A model generated the notes under the pieces. The model was not told the origin of the DNA. It saw only the letters and a program-made list of their open reading frames with translations, and made no database searches. From contig NZ_CP050698.1 of the NCBI RefSeq assembly GCF_005116655.2, positions 3,557,501 to 3,621,500 on the forward strand: a DNA stretch of 64,000 bases. Direction: 5' to 3'. Of the stretch, positions 54,457 through 64,000 are shown in pieces. Both the position numbers and the translations under genes were made by a program. The stretch is from Desulfosediminicola flagellatus. Its GTDB lineage: Bacteria; Desulfobacterota; Desulfobulbia; Desulfobulbales; Desulfocapsaceae. Numbering within the stretch: position 1 is the first letter of the stretch; each line of letters opens with the position of its first letter.

Positions 54457-56786
54457 TTTAGCAGCTTCAGGTTCCCGGCATCTTGTGCTTCCGGAGGACA
54501 GAGATCTGAACATGCCGTATGATCCGGATGCCCTACCAGGTCCTCCCGGAGTACCGTAAAGCTGAATTCACACCAATTCGTATGGAAGTGTTGCGGAGCA
54601 GTACATCCGTTTGTTGTTCGTTTCCATACCTTGAGCCTGATCAAAAATGCACAACAGGTCTCAAAAGCTTTGTGTGGACTTCCAGGTACAATGCCATCCA
54701 CTGGAACGGTGACCTTGAAGTTGCCACCATACCAATGTGGCCGTGCTATTGACCCCGGTAATCCCTGCGTCAACGCCTGATTATACGTCGGTCCGTAGTG
54801 TAAATCGGGATCTCCTGCCAATGTACCTCCAGCAAGGATATTAAAAACATCACTCTCTGCCCAATGTGCATGGAGGGAATATCTCTCCAGATGCCCATCT
54901 GTATCACTGGCATTGAAATGTATTGTCAGGGTATCACCAGATTTAACACGGGCCACACCGCATGGATCCACGCATCTATCGAGCTGCAGAGAGAGCGGTA
55001 TTGCCGGATTTTCGTTTACTACGATTGCACAGATGTTGGGGAAGTCGCAGTCAGGCTCTGTGGTATTCAAGTGAACACTTCCGAACACCCTCGACCAGAC
55101 CCTGTTGTCCAGACGCAGGCGAATTGTGGCATGAAGGGCAGGATCAACCACCTCACCGGGAGGAGCACAAAGAGGCATTACCTGCTGTTCCTTCAATGTA
55201 TCACTTGCCGCATCGTAGCTGTACCCAATAAATCGTAACTCATAGACACCATCTTGTAGGCCTGGCATTGGAGCGCCATTGTTTGCCTGATCATCAGCAG
55301 TTTTCCATTTAAGCAGGATGTCGCTATTGCTCGGGTCTACGAACGGGTTAACATCCGGGTTTTCAGCACGATAACGTGATATGGTTTTGAGCACTTGCTC
55401 ACTATCCACATCCAGTAGCTTGACTGTCTCGTATTTGTGGAATGGGGGAGGAGGTCCAATCCAATGTCCACGTTTGAAGAGAGCTACCTCATCAGGATTC
55501 ATATCAGTCCACCCGGTTGGTGAAGGCGACAGCCGCCTGCGTTGCGGCTTGTAAAAATCGACCGCACTACCGTCGCCGAATACTCCCCGGATGGAAATCG
55601 TTCCTCCGAACGGTCGATCATTTGTCCCGGGTTGTGCATACCCTACCAGGGGATCAGCCAAATTCTGCTCTATCTGCTCAAAGGGGTAACTTGTAAAACA
55701 GCCAACACCGTGTAACGCCAGACAATCATCGTCTGGTGGATCCGAGCAGCAGAATGGGCCGCAGCAGGCATCTTCATTGGCAACAAGAACCACACCATCA
55801 AGCTCAGTAGGAATATTCCAGCGTGTTTCAGTGCTACTTTCGCTGTAAATTGTCATTTCACCTTCGCCGCAATCCTGTCTTACTTTAAAGACAATGTCCG
55901 GTGTACAGTCAAAAAGAGGATACCAAGGCCAGACGTGTAATGAGCGCAACTCTGGTGCATCCGGCAGGTGTGCCACCAGTTTCTCACCAAACTGTACAAA
56001 ATTTGATGAGCTATCCTCCTCAATCATTGTTTGCATGGGGTCATTCTGAGTACTGTCAGCAACCATACGCTCGAATATGCTGAAGTCAGGAACCGGCTCC
56101 GGTAGTGGAAGTGGAATTGGTGAGTGCTCGAACACTTTTTGAATTCGCCCGACAAGATCGGGATCGATCCGCCAGTATTTAAAGAACCACGGACGCCACC
56201 ACCAACAGCACCAGGTGAATTTGATTTCAAAATTACCATTGAGATCGGTGAAATCAGATCCCACTTCATCACGACGGTACCACCACCAAAATCTGTCCAC
56301 GTCAAAAGCAGTTACTTCCGCTCCGCGAACGGGAGCATCGCAAATCACAAATGTCTGCTCAATGGGATCCCACACCCATCTGCGACAGACAACACGACCG
56401 CGCAAAGTATACGTTCGGCAGCCACGAAGCCAAGTGCGGTAAAGGCGATCGGTTATTGCCAATTCCACATCTTTTGCCACTCCATCTTTGAATGTGTTTG
56501 CTTTCACCCAAACCTGGTGATGATCGGTTGACCTAAGTGCCTCATCAGAAACATTAGCTCCAGCCAGTACCCTTACGCCCATTGGCTGAGAACCCTCTGA
56601 CTTAAATTTCAGGTTATACTCCAGTTTGTTCTGGCCAGGTTTCAGATGAAAGACCTTTGATTGTAATATTCGGCAATTGCGCGCGATAGCAATTTTAATG
56701 CTTAGTTCATCACGAATTTCATCGGCCTCTTTAATATTCAGGATTCCACTTACCGTTTGTTTTAAAAATCTTTTATCCTGTCCCAT
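54453..56786 (-). CDS. Large Trp- and Cys-rich protein of unknown function
   Basis: 777 residues, no signal peptide. After a beta-rich N-terminus comes a carboxypeptidase-regulatory-like segment (APVRGAEVTAFDVD, DLNGNFEIKFTW) with unusual runs such as CCWWWRPWFFKYW. Later parts contain Cys pairs (DACCGPFCCSD) and beta-sandwich-like stretches near the C-terminus. The pattern suggests an extracellular or structural protein that binds polymers or assembles, but no family is named with confidence. It is the first gene of the minus-strand protease cluster. Confidence 0.65.
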   Translation of the reverse strand: MGQDKRFLKQTVSGILNIKEADEIRDELSIKIAIARNCRILQSKVFHLKPGQNKLEYNLKFKSEGSQPMGVRVLAGANVSDEALRSTDHHQVWVKANTFKDGVAKDVELAITDRLYRTWLRGCRTYTLRGRVVCRRWVWDPIEQTFVICDAPVRGAEVTAFDVDRFWWWYRRDEVGSDFTDLNGNFEIKFTWCCWWWRPWFFKYWRIDPDLVGRIQKVFEHSPIPLPLPEPVPDFSIFERMVADSTQNDPMQTMIEEDSSSNFVQFGEKLVAHLPDAPELRSLHVWPWYPLFDCTPDIVFKVRQDCGEGEMTIYSESSTETRWNIPTELDGVVLVANEDACCGPFCCSDPPDDDCLALHGVGCFTSYPFEQIEQNLADPLVGYAQPGTNDRPFGGTISIRGVFGDGSAVDFYKPQRRRLSPSPTGWTDMNPDEVALFKRGHWIGPPPPFHKYETVKLLDVDSEQVLKTISRYRAENPDVNPFVDPSNSDILLKWKTADDQANNGAPMPGLQDGVYELRFIGYSYDAASDTLKEQQVMPLCAPPGEVVDPALHATIRLRLDNRVWSRVFGSVHLNTTEPDCDFPNICAIVVNENPAIPLSLQLDRCVDPCGVARVKSGDTLTIHFNASDTDGHLERYSLHAHWAESDVFNILAGGTLAGDPDLHYGPTYNQALTQGLPGSIARPHWYGGNFKVTVPVDGIVPGSPHKAFETCCAFLIRLKVWKRTTNGCTAPQHFHTNWCEFSFTVLREDLVGHPDHTACSDLCPPEAQDAGNLKLLK

Positions 56787-58112
56787 GCTGAGCCTCCTAT
56801 AGAGAAAAAGATTTAAAAAAGTCTATTGTTTGATCCAGCATTACAACCTGCTTGACCCTTCGTTATCTAAACCACGTCGCTCAAATCATGCGTGGCCAAG
56901 ACAGCTTTTCTCATAATCTTTTGTCCTACTACAGCCGCAGAATACGTTTGTGCGTAAAGTTCAAATATTTAAAGCCCACTTGCGTGGGTGTTACTTTGAA
57001 TTATGATTATTAGAGAAACTACTGCTACAACGGCTCTCATCTCCGTTATTTTGTCATGCAAACATCAAGACCAAGAGGGATATAGAATGAACCGATTTAT
57101 GCAATGCGGGTTCTTGACGAAGCATCTAAAAAAACAACAAATCAACCAGAGACGCTACTAATACTAGTACTATTTTACTACAGCCTTAAACGTAAGGCAA
57201 TTTTGCTACTCGGTTGTATATCAAATATTAAGCGTGCAGAAGTCTATTAATGTGCAGAAAAAGAGGAGGTTAATACAGTAGTATTACTACTGTAAAAAAT
57301 GATAGGAGATACAATTCATTTATTGGAAAGTAATGCGAACTGCGAAGAAAAAAGCATTGAGTACTCGTAGAGAATTCACCCCATGTCAATCTTTTTTTCC
57401 GCTAGGCATGCCAAGAGTGCCAATCTACCCAAAATCATACTGACCCACCGAATCATTTACATGACGGCGGAGGTTCAACCCCTATCATCCAGACTTGCAA
57501 CTACCAAGAGTCCCGATCAGTGTATACGATTTCAGTCGTCGACCTCTCTATTTCCAGACAACGTATATTGCGTATCGTATTGATATTGTGATGGTAAGCT
57601 TTTAGTAATTTTAACTTGTTGCTAATTGCCTCGTTGGTCTTAATACAGTATATGTGTTGCGAACACTCTGATGGGCATAAGCCATTACCAGTATTTTTTA
57701 CAGGATCAACTGTTGAAGTTTCAGAAGAAATTGATTTTTAATGAACGAAGCTGAGCAAGTTTAAAGCCTATTGCTCACGGCGAAATCAAAACTGTAGGTC
57801 AGCGCACTCTACATGGTCATAATAGACAAAATCTTTATAGCAACCGAACCTCTTCCCAATATTTCAAGTTTGGCAATAAGTTGTTTAATACTAGAGGGTC
57901 ATGCTACTCGATCTTTTGATTCGGCGGTGTATGACTTAATGTCATACACTATCCGTTAAGATTCTTATGATTCTCGTTCTTGCTCATACCACAGCATTGG
58001 GTATATTATACCGCCGGTAAACTCATTAATGTTCTCCGGATAAATGTAATTTGCCGGTACAACTAATCAAATCATCAAATCATCAACTCAAATTAAAACA
58101 CATAGCTTTTCA
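56787..58112. other. Intergenic region, 1.3 kb, with one dyad
   Basis: AT-rich gap between two divergent units. It contains a perfect 9-bp dyad with a three-base centre at 57274-57294 (TACAGTAGT-ATT-ACTACTGTA), an operator-like site, and a small CCCAC-TTGC-GTGGG hairpin near 56974. No open frame here is convincing; the 66-codon frame at 57383 has no family features. Promoters for the protease cluster must lie near its right or left edge. Confidence 0.5.
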
Positions 58113-58805
58113 ATGAATAAAACAACGCTCTCAACTATCTCGGTTTTCACTCTCAGCTTAATTCTCTGCTTTGTCCTATTAAATGCCAACCTTTTTGCTG
58201 AAAACCACATTTCAGGATCAGTGCAGGAGGGATATCGTATATTGCCTGTTCCAAAGGGAGTAAACACTATCGAGTTTACGGTCTACCGTGGAGATTACCT
58301 GAAATTCCGTGTTGAAGATGAGGGCCTGCAATCTCCCGTATTGTCGATACCTTCTCTTGCAATCACGCAATCTTTAACTGGCGATTTTCGAACTGCACCA
58401 TATTTCAAAATGAAAACGACCGGTACCTATCCGTTCTCTATCGGTCATGTAACCGGGAATATCACTGTAGTTGAGTATGAAGAAGCCCAATACCAGGCGT
58501 TAACAGCTGAAGAAACTGCAAGACTCATCGAAAATATTTCGCCAGTGATCCTGGATGTGAGGACTCATGCTGAATATGCCGGAGGCCATCTTCCCAACGC
58601 GATACTTATCCCAGTGCAGGAAATACAACAACGATTCGGCGAGTTATCAGCGTATCAGCATGAAAATATCCTTATTTACTGCGCAACAGGTAACAGAAGC
58701 ACGGTAGCCGCCAAAATTCTTATCGATAATGGATTCACACGTATCTATAATATGCGGGAAGGATTTCATGTCTGGGCTCAACACGGCTATGCAGTGGAAC
58801 GCTGA
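58113..58805 (+). CDS. Secreted protein with C-terminal rhodanese domain
   Basis: 230 residues. A signal peptide (MNKTTLSTISVFTLSLILCF, ending near AEN) is followed by a cupredoxin-like beta region of about 90 residues (VYRGDYLKFRV) and a rhodanese domain from about residue 130. The active loop is CATGNRS with the catalytic Cys, and DVRTHAEYAGGHLPNA is the canonical entry. It likely handles sulfane sulfur in the periplasm, in line with a sulfur-cycling bacterium. It has no same-strand neighbours. Confidence 0.88.
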   Translation: MNKTTLSTISVFTLSLILCFVLLNANLFAENHISGSVQEGYRILPVPKGVNTIEFTVYRGDYLKFRVEDEGLQSPVLSIPSLAITQSLTGDFRTAPYFKMKTTGTYPFSIGHVTGNITVVEYEEAQYQALTAEETARLIENISPVILDVRTHAEYAGGHLPNAILIPVQEIQQRFGELSAYQHENILIYCATGNRSTVAAKILIDNGFTRIYNMREGFHVWAQHGYAVER

Positions 58806-58883
58806 TCGCGGAACCTCATTGATAAAAGTGACACGCGAAAGACAAGGCGGTAAACCCTAAATAGTTGCCTGGCCATATAAAAA

Positions 58884-58913
58884 ACTCCCTGGGGATAAAA
58901 TTCCACAGGGAGT
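58884..58913 (-). terminator. Terminator of the glpQ-like gene
   Basis: ACTCCCTG and CAGGGAGT form an 8-bp stem with a 14-base loop. On the minus strand TTTTTTATA follows the stem, so it terminates the gene at 58985, about 70 nt downstream. On the plus strand it has little T-run, but could also slow transcripts from the rhodanese gene. Confidence 0.75.
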
Positions 58914-58984
58914 CAGACGCAACCATTTGCAAAGAGATGTAACCTCCTTATTCAGGTCAACTCTTCATCTCTACACTCTACCTG

Positions 58985-60259
58985 TTACTTCTTCTTGCAA
59001 TTGGCATAATAGGTAACGGTACCAGGCCAATCGGAAAACACCCCAATTACGCCCACATCCTCTGCAAGTACATCAAGAGCTTCAAACATATCACCATCAT
59101 TGTTTATAGACGCATTAACAGTCTGGTAATACCATCCACCACCCTCTTTAAGCAGGCCGGAACGTTCAAACGACCAAGTTATAATATCGAGACCTGCAGC
59201 TTTTGCTTCTTTGGAATATTCAGAAGGAACAATTTTACCGTCGTTGTCCACAGAGAGCAGCATCCAGATTGGTGGTGCTATGATTTTAACATTTGCCTTC
59301 GCGAGCTCACCCATCGAGGGTGACCACGTTTCAGGTTTGGTGATATCAAATGCTTTATCATCGTATCTGTCATCGAGAAAAACAGCTTGCTTACCAAAGT
59401 CTGGTTCATTTGCCAGCCAGTATTTAACATCGTCAAGATTGAATGACTGCGCAAATACATCTTCGGGCTTTACACCCGCCGCTTTATACTCAGAGATCAT
59501 CTGCTTCGCGTAATCTTCCTGTGAATAACTTCCCTGAAACGGCATAGGGACACTTGCAGACTTTAATTCAGGGGTCATCTTCACCCCCAGTTCTTTAAAA
59601 AGCTCAATAGACTCTTTATGAGTAACCAATGTACCACGCGCTGAATACAGATCTGTTCTCCATGATGGCGTACCGTCCATATATTCTGCCACTGTCTGTG
59701 CATTAGTATCTGCAGCATCCATCTTGCCTTTCAAAGTCTTAAACTCAGCAAGCGTGATATCGCTGGTACAACACTTCGCAGATGCTTTTTTAATCAGCTC
59801 TCCGGTATTTTCATCAAATTCGGCAGGGCTGAAAGGCTCCGAACATTTAGCAGCAAGTTCGGGGATGGCAAGAATATTTGTTGTTGTATGCAGATCACAC
59901 TGAGAGTGGCGGCATACCAGTTCCTGATCCATGGTAAATGTAACATCGCACTCAATAATTCCTGCTCCCATACGGGCCGCTGCCATATATGATTCACGGG
60001 TATGCTCCGGAAACTCCATACACGCACCGCGATGACCTATAGAGAAATCTGTTTTCTGAAATGACATTTCACTACAGGCAGCCAGTTCATCTTTCAGCTT
60101 ACCGTTATCCATATCATCAATGAGATAGTATGGGCGTACACCTACCTCAACATTCGGGGTTCCAGCCATCGCAGGACATACTACCAACTGGGACGCCGAT
60201 ATTATTGTTATCAGCGCTACAGCATACATCACCTTTTTTCTACTCAGAAACCGTCTCAT
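58985..60259 (-). CDS. glpQ: Periplasmic glycerophosphodiester phosphodiesterase
   Basis: 424 residues with an N-terminal signal peptide ([20 protein letters not shown]). It hydrolyses glycerophosphodiesters to glycerol 3-phosphate and an alcohol. The GDPD core is clear: [15 protein letters not shown] (catalytic His), [21 protein letters not shown] (metal-binding Glu and Asp, second His) and the C-terminal IGVFSDWP. A Cys-containing insert ([20 protein letters not shown]) is longer than in E. coli GlpQ. The ribosome-binding site AGGAGGAAA is strong. It supplies phosphate or glycerol from lipid headgroups. Confidence 0.9.
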   Translation of the reverse strand: MRRFLSRKKVMYAVALITIISASQLVVCPAMAGTPNVEVGVRPYYLIDDMDNGKLKDELAACSEMSFQKTDFSIGHRGACMEFPEHTRESYMAAARMGAGIIECDVTFTMDQELVCRHSQCDLHTTTNILAIPELAAKCSEPFSPAEFDENTGELIKKASAKCCTSDITLAEFKTLKGKMDAADTNAQTVAEYMDGTPSWRTDLYSARGTLVTHKESIELFKELGVKMTPELKSASVPMPFQGSYSQEDYAKQMISEYKAAGVKPEDVFAQSFNLDDVKYWLANEPDFGKQAVFLDDRYDDKAFDITKPETWSPSMGELAKANVKIIAPPIWMLLSVDNDGKIVPSEYSKEAKAAGLDIITWSFERSGLLKEGGGWYYQTVNASINNDGDMFEALDVLAEDVGVIGVFSDWPGTVTYYANCKKK

Positions 60260-60922
60260 ACGCTTTCCTCCTGATTGTTATCAATTAATATTACATGTGT
60301 GTCGTCTTCCTAAAACTGACTTAACCTAACATGTAAATTGATTGCAACATTTCTATTTGATCAGGATTTTTTTAGTATTAGGTTTCTGTAATAAAAAAGA
60401 AAACAACCGACAGACACGCCTGGAGTTCAGTACACTGTGCGCAAATTTCTCATATTCTGACGGAAAACTGAGGCCGCTGTGTTGGCACGAATTTTGGTAG
60501 ATACAGATGCAGAGGATATACATTTGTGCCGGTCTGTACCAGGTACCACCGGCCATGCATTCACAGTAATTGCGAGAAAGAACTCTATGTCATTCACTTA
60601 CGATCTGGTTTTAGGAGCTAGCATGAACGTTTACAAAAAATCTCAATTATCTCAAGGTGGGAAACTATTTGCAGAGTGGGAAAAAATTGCATCCCCTATC
60701 ATCCAATGTATCAATATCAGGCAACGCCAAATATATAAAAATATCCTCTGCTGGCGATCGATGACTTTCCGCCGAGTTCACGATGTATATACTTTGCCGG
60801 CAAACATCTTCAAGGTTTTGCCCTGCTCTGAAGTGTTCATATATTCGACAGGAAATTATCAGCACGCTTTCGTACTGGTAACAAACTCACGCCTGCATAA
60901 TACACAACAACTGGGGGCGTAA
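60260..60922. other. Intergenic region, no gene supported
   Basis: About 660 bases. A 147-codon open frame at 60479-60922 exists, but has poor start context, odd composition and no family likeness, so I do not annotate it. No RNA gene or strong hairpin was seen. Confidence 0.4.
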
Positions 60923-61042
60923 ATGAGATCTAAAGACTTCGAAAAATATACCCAACGGCTCATGATTGTAAATATTTCCCTTTTGGGAATTATCATATCC
61001 TGTTCCGCGGCAGTTATTGCCCTCCTCAGATACTCTGTCTAA
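60923..61042 (+). CDS. Possible 39-residue membrane peptide
   Basis: ATG 60923 is preceded by GGGGG, and codes for a 39-residue peptide with a basic N-terminus (MRSKDFEKYTQRLM) and one hydrophobic helix (IVNISLLGIIISC then SAAVIALLRY). Size and layout are those of small membrane proteins. It has no recognised relatives, so the call rests on the ribosome-binding site and composition only. Confidence 0.35.
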   Translation: MRSKDFEKYTQRLMIVNISLLGIIISCSAAVIALLRYSV

Positions 61043-61137
61043 TATCCACTGTATCCTTTATCATCCCCCCAAGGAATCACTTAATGGTACGTCACAGATC
61101 ATGTATGCGTCGTGCCATTAGGTTTTTCAATCCCCAT

Positions 61138-61301
61138 TAGTGTCATGTCATGTGTCAGATGTCGTAATAATGTGAAGCTTTTTCTCTTCCTCCAAGGCAT
61201 GACTGATGGAGCATAGCAGCGCTATGTAACTGAAGGAGTAACGAAGTCAGGAAGTGAAAAGGGCAAGCAGAATTAGACATCTGAGGCATGACAGGACACT
61301 A
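61138..61301. mobile_element. MITE-like palindromic element
   Basis: About 164 bases with near-perfect terminal inverted repeats: TAGTGTCATGTCATG at the left and its partner ending GACAGGACACTA at the right, about 22 of 25 matching plus further pairing (CTTCCT with AGGAAG, CATAGC with GCTATG) toward the centre. The whole piece can fold into one long hairpin. It has no coding capacity. This layout is that of a miniature inverted-repeat element or a structured RNA. Confidence 0.6.
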
Positions 61302-61367
61302 GTCGTGCTTTATGTTCATAGCATGTAAACGCTGCCACATTGAATGCAGCAATCAAAAAAATATCAG

Positions 61368-61823
61368 CTATTTTAGACCTGGTATTCCTGGCGGTAGCAC
61401 AACTGGAAGTCCATTCACCTGCTGTTGACAGGTAATTCGTATTTTTTCAGCCGGTATTTCAAATCGCTTGTTCAAATATATTTTCAGCTTTTCATCAATC
61501 GGCTGTTTTTCAATAGCCAGATTCATACAGGCAAGCCACGTATCTCGCTCATCTGTATTGATATCAAAATGCACATGTATTCCTGCAAGATTTGCAGTTC
61601 CGAATTTTTCTTTATATAAAGGTGGGCCACCAAGCCAACCACAAAGAAACAGTGCCAGATTTTCTCTGGTATCCTTCAAATCACGTGGATGCATTTCACG
61701 AATTTTCCGTGCTCGGGGTAATTCTTCCATGACGTCATAAAAACAGTTAGCAAGGATTTTCACCCCAACAACTCCACCCAGCAAATCAAAAGCGTTATCT
61801 TTGTACTCTTCCTGCAATTCCAT
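61368..61823 (-). CDS. Group II truncated haemoglobin
   Basis: 151 residues. The sequence matches TrHb2 proteins: LLGGVVGVKILANCFYDVM, HPRDLKDTRENLALFL, CGWLGGPPLYKEKFG and a proximal-His region followed by DERDTWLACMNLAI. The CGWLGGP block and the HF-type region are group hallmarks. Such globins bind O2, NO or sulfide, and in an anaerobe may help in NO or O2 tolerance. It is a single gene, with GGAGG before the ATG. Confidence 0.9.
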   Translation of the reverse strand: MELQEEYKDNAFDLLGGVVGVKILANCFYDVMEELPRARKIREMHPRDLKDTRENLALFLCGWLGGPPLYKEKFGTANLAGIHVHFDINTDERDTWLACMNLAIEKQPIDEKLKIYLNKRFEIPAEKIRITCQQQVNGLPVVLPPGIPGLK

Positions 61824-62090
61824 TCACACCTCCTTATCAAAAAACACGTACAGATATACATTTTATTTTAGCAGTTCAATACTATCAATCTCCCAGCCGC
61901 AACTCAATCAGATGCTCGTTATCATAGGAGTTTAGATTTTCATTTTGTTCATCATTATCGTCTATCATTCTAACACAAAACGGATTTCAAACCATTTACC
62001 TCTCAAACACATGCCTCATTTGTATTATCTCTGCACTTTCCCTACAATGAAGTCAAACATATCTTAAAAGATTGCAAACGGGGACACGCA

Positions 62091-64000
62091 TTGCTCAATT
62101 CAATTAACAGCAAATTCTACGCTATTGCTATCTTGCTCACAACTTCACTTTGTCTGGGCTATGGCATTCTCGCCTACTTTCAACACAAACAACATCAAAA
62201 CTCCATTCTGACACAGGACGCCATCAACCTTGAGCAGGATATATCTACCCTCACTGAACTTTTTCATGAGGCACGTTTCTGGGAAAAGGTAATTTTATCA
62301 GGGAAAGTTCCTGAAGCTGATATGCAATTCGGCACCATCACCCAAAAAATGCGAAGCCACTTCAACCTAATAAACACTAAATACCTGAACACTAGAACAA
62401 GCATTCAATTCAATGAGATTGCAGAACAAATATCTCGATACGAAACACAAGTTGCAGAGTTGATACAGCTTAAGACCAAACATAATTTACACTCTACAAT
62501 GATGGAAACCACCTTTCGCTCGGCTGTCTCCAGTATCCTTACAAACAACAATCCAGATCTTTTAAAACCACTTTTCAACTTCACCAATTTTTTTCTGAGG
62601 TATCAATCCTCAAAGGATCTGCCACAATATCAGGCTCTAAAATTGGTTAGTACGTCTTTAGAAAAAAACATACGCTCTATGCAAATCAGTGATTTGCAAC
62701 TGGGAAACACCATCAAACGTTTCAATACTCTTCTTGATGAAAACTATGAAATGGAACTTGATACAATATCAATACATACTACGATCGAAAGGTTGAGCGT
62801 AAAAATAAAAAATATTTTCACTCATATCTCAAATCGCTCAGAAAAAGAATTGTATAACAGCCTCATACAGTCCAGTAACAGTCGAAGAGAATTACACATG
62901 CTTTTTCTTTTCGCAACTCTTCTCGGCATTCTCATTCTCATACTGATTCTGAGCATTATTTCGAGAAAGATTATCCTGCCGATCCGATCTATAGCCACCG
63001 TAATGCAACAGATCAAACATGGTGATATCACGGCTCGTTTTCAAGGCAATAAGGAGTCAAAAGATGAAATAATTCAGTTCGGTTTTGCCTTTAATGAAAT
63101 GCTTGAAACATTTGAATCGAACAATACCAGGCTATTGAAATACCAAAACAAATTAGAATCCAAGTTTCATGAACTCTCACAACGGGATCTCGAGAGACAG
63201 CAACTGACCGCTCAACTACGCAGAAGCGAAAAAATGGAAGCTATTGGTACCGTTGCCGGAGGAATTGCACACGACTTGAATAACATATTGAGCGGTATGG
63301 TTTCTTACCCGGAACTTTTACTGCTTGATTTACCTGAAGAGAGCCCTTACCGCCAAGCTATCAGTGCAATAGAAGAGTCCGGTAGAAATGCAACTGCACT
63401 TGTGCAGGATCTCCTGACACTTGCACGTAGAAGTGTAGGCGTTACTGTTACTACTGATCTCAATACCCTTATCTCAACCTACCTTGCCAGCCCTGAACAC
63501 CATAAGCTTCTGAGACAGCGACCAGATGTTAAAATTATCACAAAACTACAGGATGATACTGGCCACATAAAGGGTTCTCCTGCCCATCTTTCAAAAGCCA
63601 TCATGAATCTTGTTATTAATGGTGTTGAATCAATCAATGGGGTGGGAACTGTCACCATCGCCACAGAAAGCAGATATCTTTCAGATCCTGTAACTGGATA
63701 TAATGAAGTTCAACCAGGAGAATATACAGTACTCGTTGTCAGAGATTCAGGTACGGCAATCGCAGCGCCAAACCTGGACCGAATATTTGAACCATTTTTT
63801 TCCAGAAAAAATCTGGGTTCAAACAGCTCCGGACTCAGTCTTGCTGTGGTGTGGGGAACTGTCAGAGACCATAACGGCTATATTGACGTACTCAGCACAC
63901 CCGGAATAGGAACAACCTTTACTGTCTACTTTCCTGTTACTTACGAAAAAATCAATCCAGAAAAAACACCATTCCCAATAGAATCATACATGGGTAATCG
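62091..64000 (+). CDS. Histidine kinase with HAMP domain and degenerate ATPase (partial at window end)
   Basis: At least 636 residues, cut by the window edge. The start is a TTG preceded by GGGGA at a good distance. Membrane segments lie near residues 8-25 and 270-290, enclosing a helical sensor of about 240 residues. A HAMP domain follows, then HisKA with His394 (GGIAHDLNNIL). In the ATPase the N box reads NLVINGVESI, G1 is DSGTAI (Ala for Gly) and G2 is SSGLSLAVV in place of GxGLGL, so nucleotide binding may be impaired. A receiver domain could follow outside the window. Confidence 0.82.
   Translation, partial: MLNSINSKFYAIAILLTTSLCLGYGILAYFQHKQHQNSILTQDAINLEQDISTLTELFHEARFWEKVILSGKVPEADMQFGTITQKMRSHFNLINTKYLNTRTSIQFNEIAEQISRYETQVAELIQLKTKHNLHSTMMETTFRSAVSSILTNNNPDLLKPLFNFTNFFLRYQSSKDLPQYQALKLVSTSLEKNIRSMQISDLQLGNTIKRFNTLLDENYEMELDTISIHTTIERLSVKIKNIFTHISNRSEKELYNSLIQSSNSRRELHMLFLFATLLGILILILILSIISRKIILPIRSIATVMQQIKHGDITARFQGNKESKDEIIQFGFAFNEMLETFESNNTRLLKYQNKLESKFHELSQRDLERQQLTAQLRRSEKMEAIGTVAGGIAHDLNNILSGMVSYPELLLLDLPEESPYRQAISAIEESGRNATALVQDLLTLARRSVGVTVTTDLNTLISTYLASPEHHKLLRQRPDVKIITKLQDDTGHIKGSPAHLSKAIMNLVINGVESINGVGTVTIATESRYLSDPVTGYNEVQPGEYTVLVVRDSGTAIAAPNLDRIFEPFFSRKNLGSNSSGLSLAVVWGTVRDHNGYIDVLSTPGIGTTFTVYFPVTYEKINPEKTPFPIESYMGN

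Noticed and set aside
57383..57583. 66-codon open frame in the long gap
   Set aside because: No start context, no domain likeness, and the surrounding sequence is typical noncoding AT-rich DNA.
60479..60922. 147-codon plus-strand open frame
   Set aside because: Poor ribosome-binding site, low-quality composition and no family features. It overlaps a competing minus-strand frame equally well.

Overview
The window looks like a chromosomal segment of an anaerobic Desulfobacterota bacterium, probably a sulfate-reducing or sulfur-cycling member of the Desulfobulbales. This is inferred from the protein style, the many two-component systems and sigma-54 promoters, a TauE/SafE (sulfite-exporter family) operon, a probable selenoprotein and the housekeeping gene order. 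No database search was possible.

Layout. 1-2.2 kb: 3' end of 23S rRNA, a 5S rRNA, a broken 5S fragment, a decayed response-regulator gene and a second complete 5S rRNA. 3.1-17.9 kb: a signalling block with histidine kinases, receiver proteins, a TauE/SafE permease, a pyruvate-phosphate-dikinase-like protein, a cytidylate-kinase-like protein, an NtrC-type activator, a universal stress protein and a zinc-ribbon/PilZ protein. Four sigma-54 type promoters (GG-N10-GC) lie in front of its transcription units. 18-30.4 kb: 6-phosphofructokinase, a Cu/Zn-type efflux permease whose reading frame is interrupted by a TGA that very likely encodes selenocysteine, its ArsR regulator, rsmI, a HIT/GalT-like unknown, fliW, trpB-trpA, an M3 oligopeptidase and a second sigma-54 regulator.

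30.5-42.3 kb is a dense information-processing block: tadA, tRNA-Ser, SRP RNA, dnaX-ybaB-recR, tRNA-Val, thrS-infC(AUU start)-rpmI-rplT-pheS-pheT-ihfA-merR, tRNA-Pro. dnaX has a run of ten A's placed where slippage would give a 431-residue gamma-like product.

42.5-48.8 kb is an AT-rich mobile island just downstream of tRNA-Pro. It is bracketed by imperfect inverted repeats of about 46 bp and carries a serine recombinase and a tight four-gene operon: AAA ATPase, Toprim-like protein, DUF262 protein and C5 cytosine methyltransferase. This is the best candidate for an undescribed defence system. 49.2-56.8 kb is a single-strand cluster with four proteases of three catalytic types (papain-like C1, two trypsin-like S1, M14 carboxypeptidase), a Trp/Cys-rich 777-residue protein, a DUF1360 membrane protein and a small unknown. 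58-64 kb holds a secreted rhodanese, a glycerophosphodiester phosphodiesterase, a palindromic MITE-like element, a truncated haemoglobin and a histidine kinase cut by the window end.
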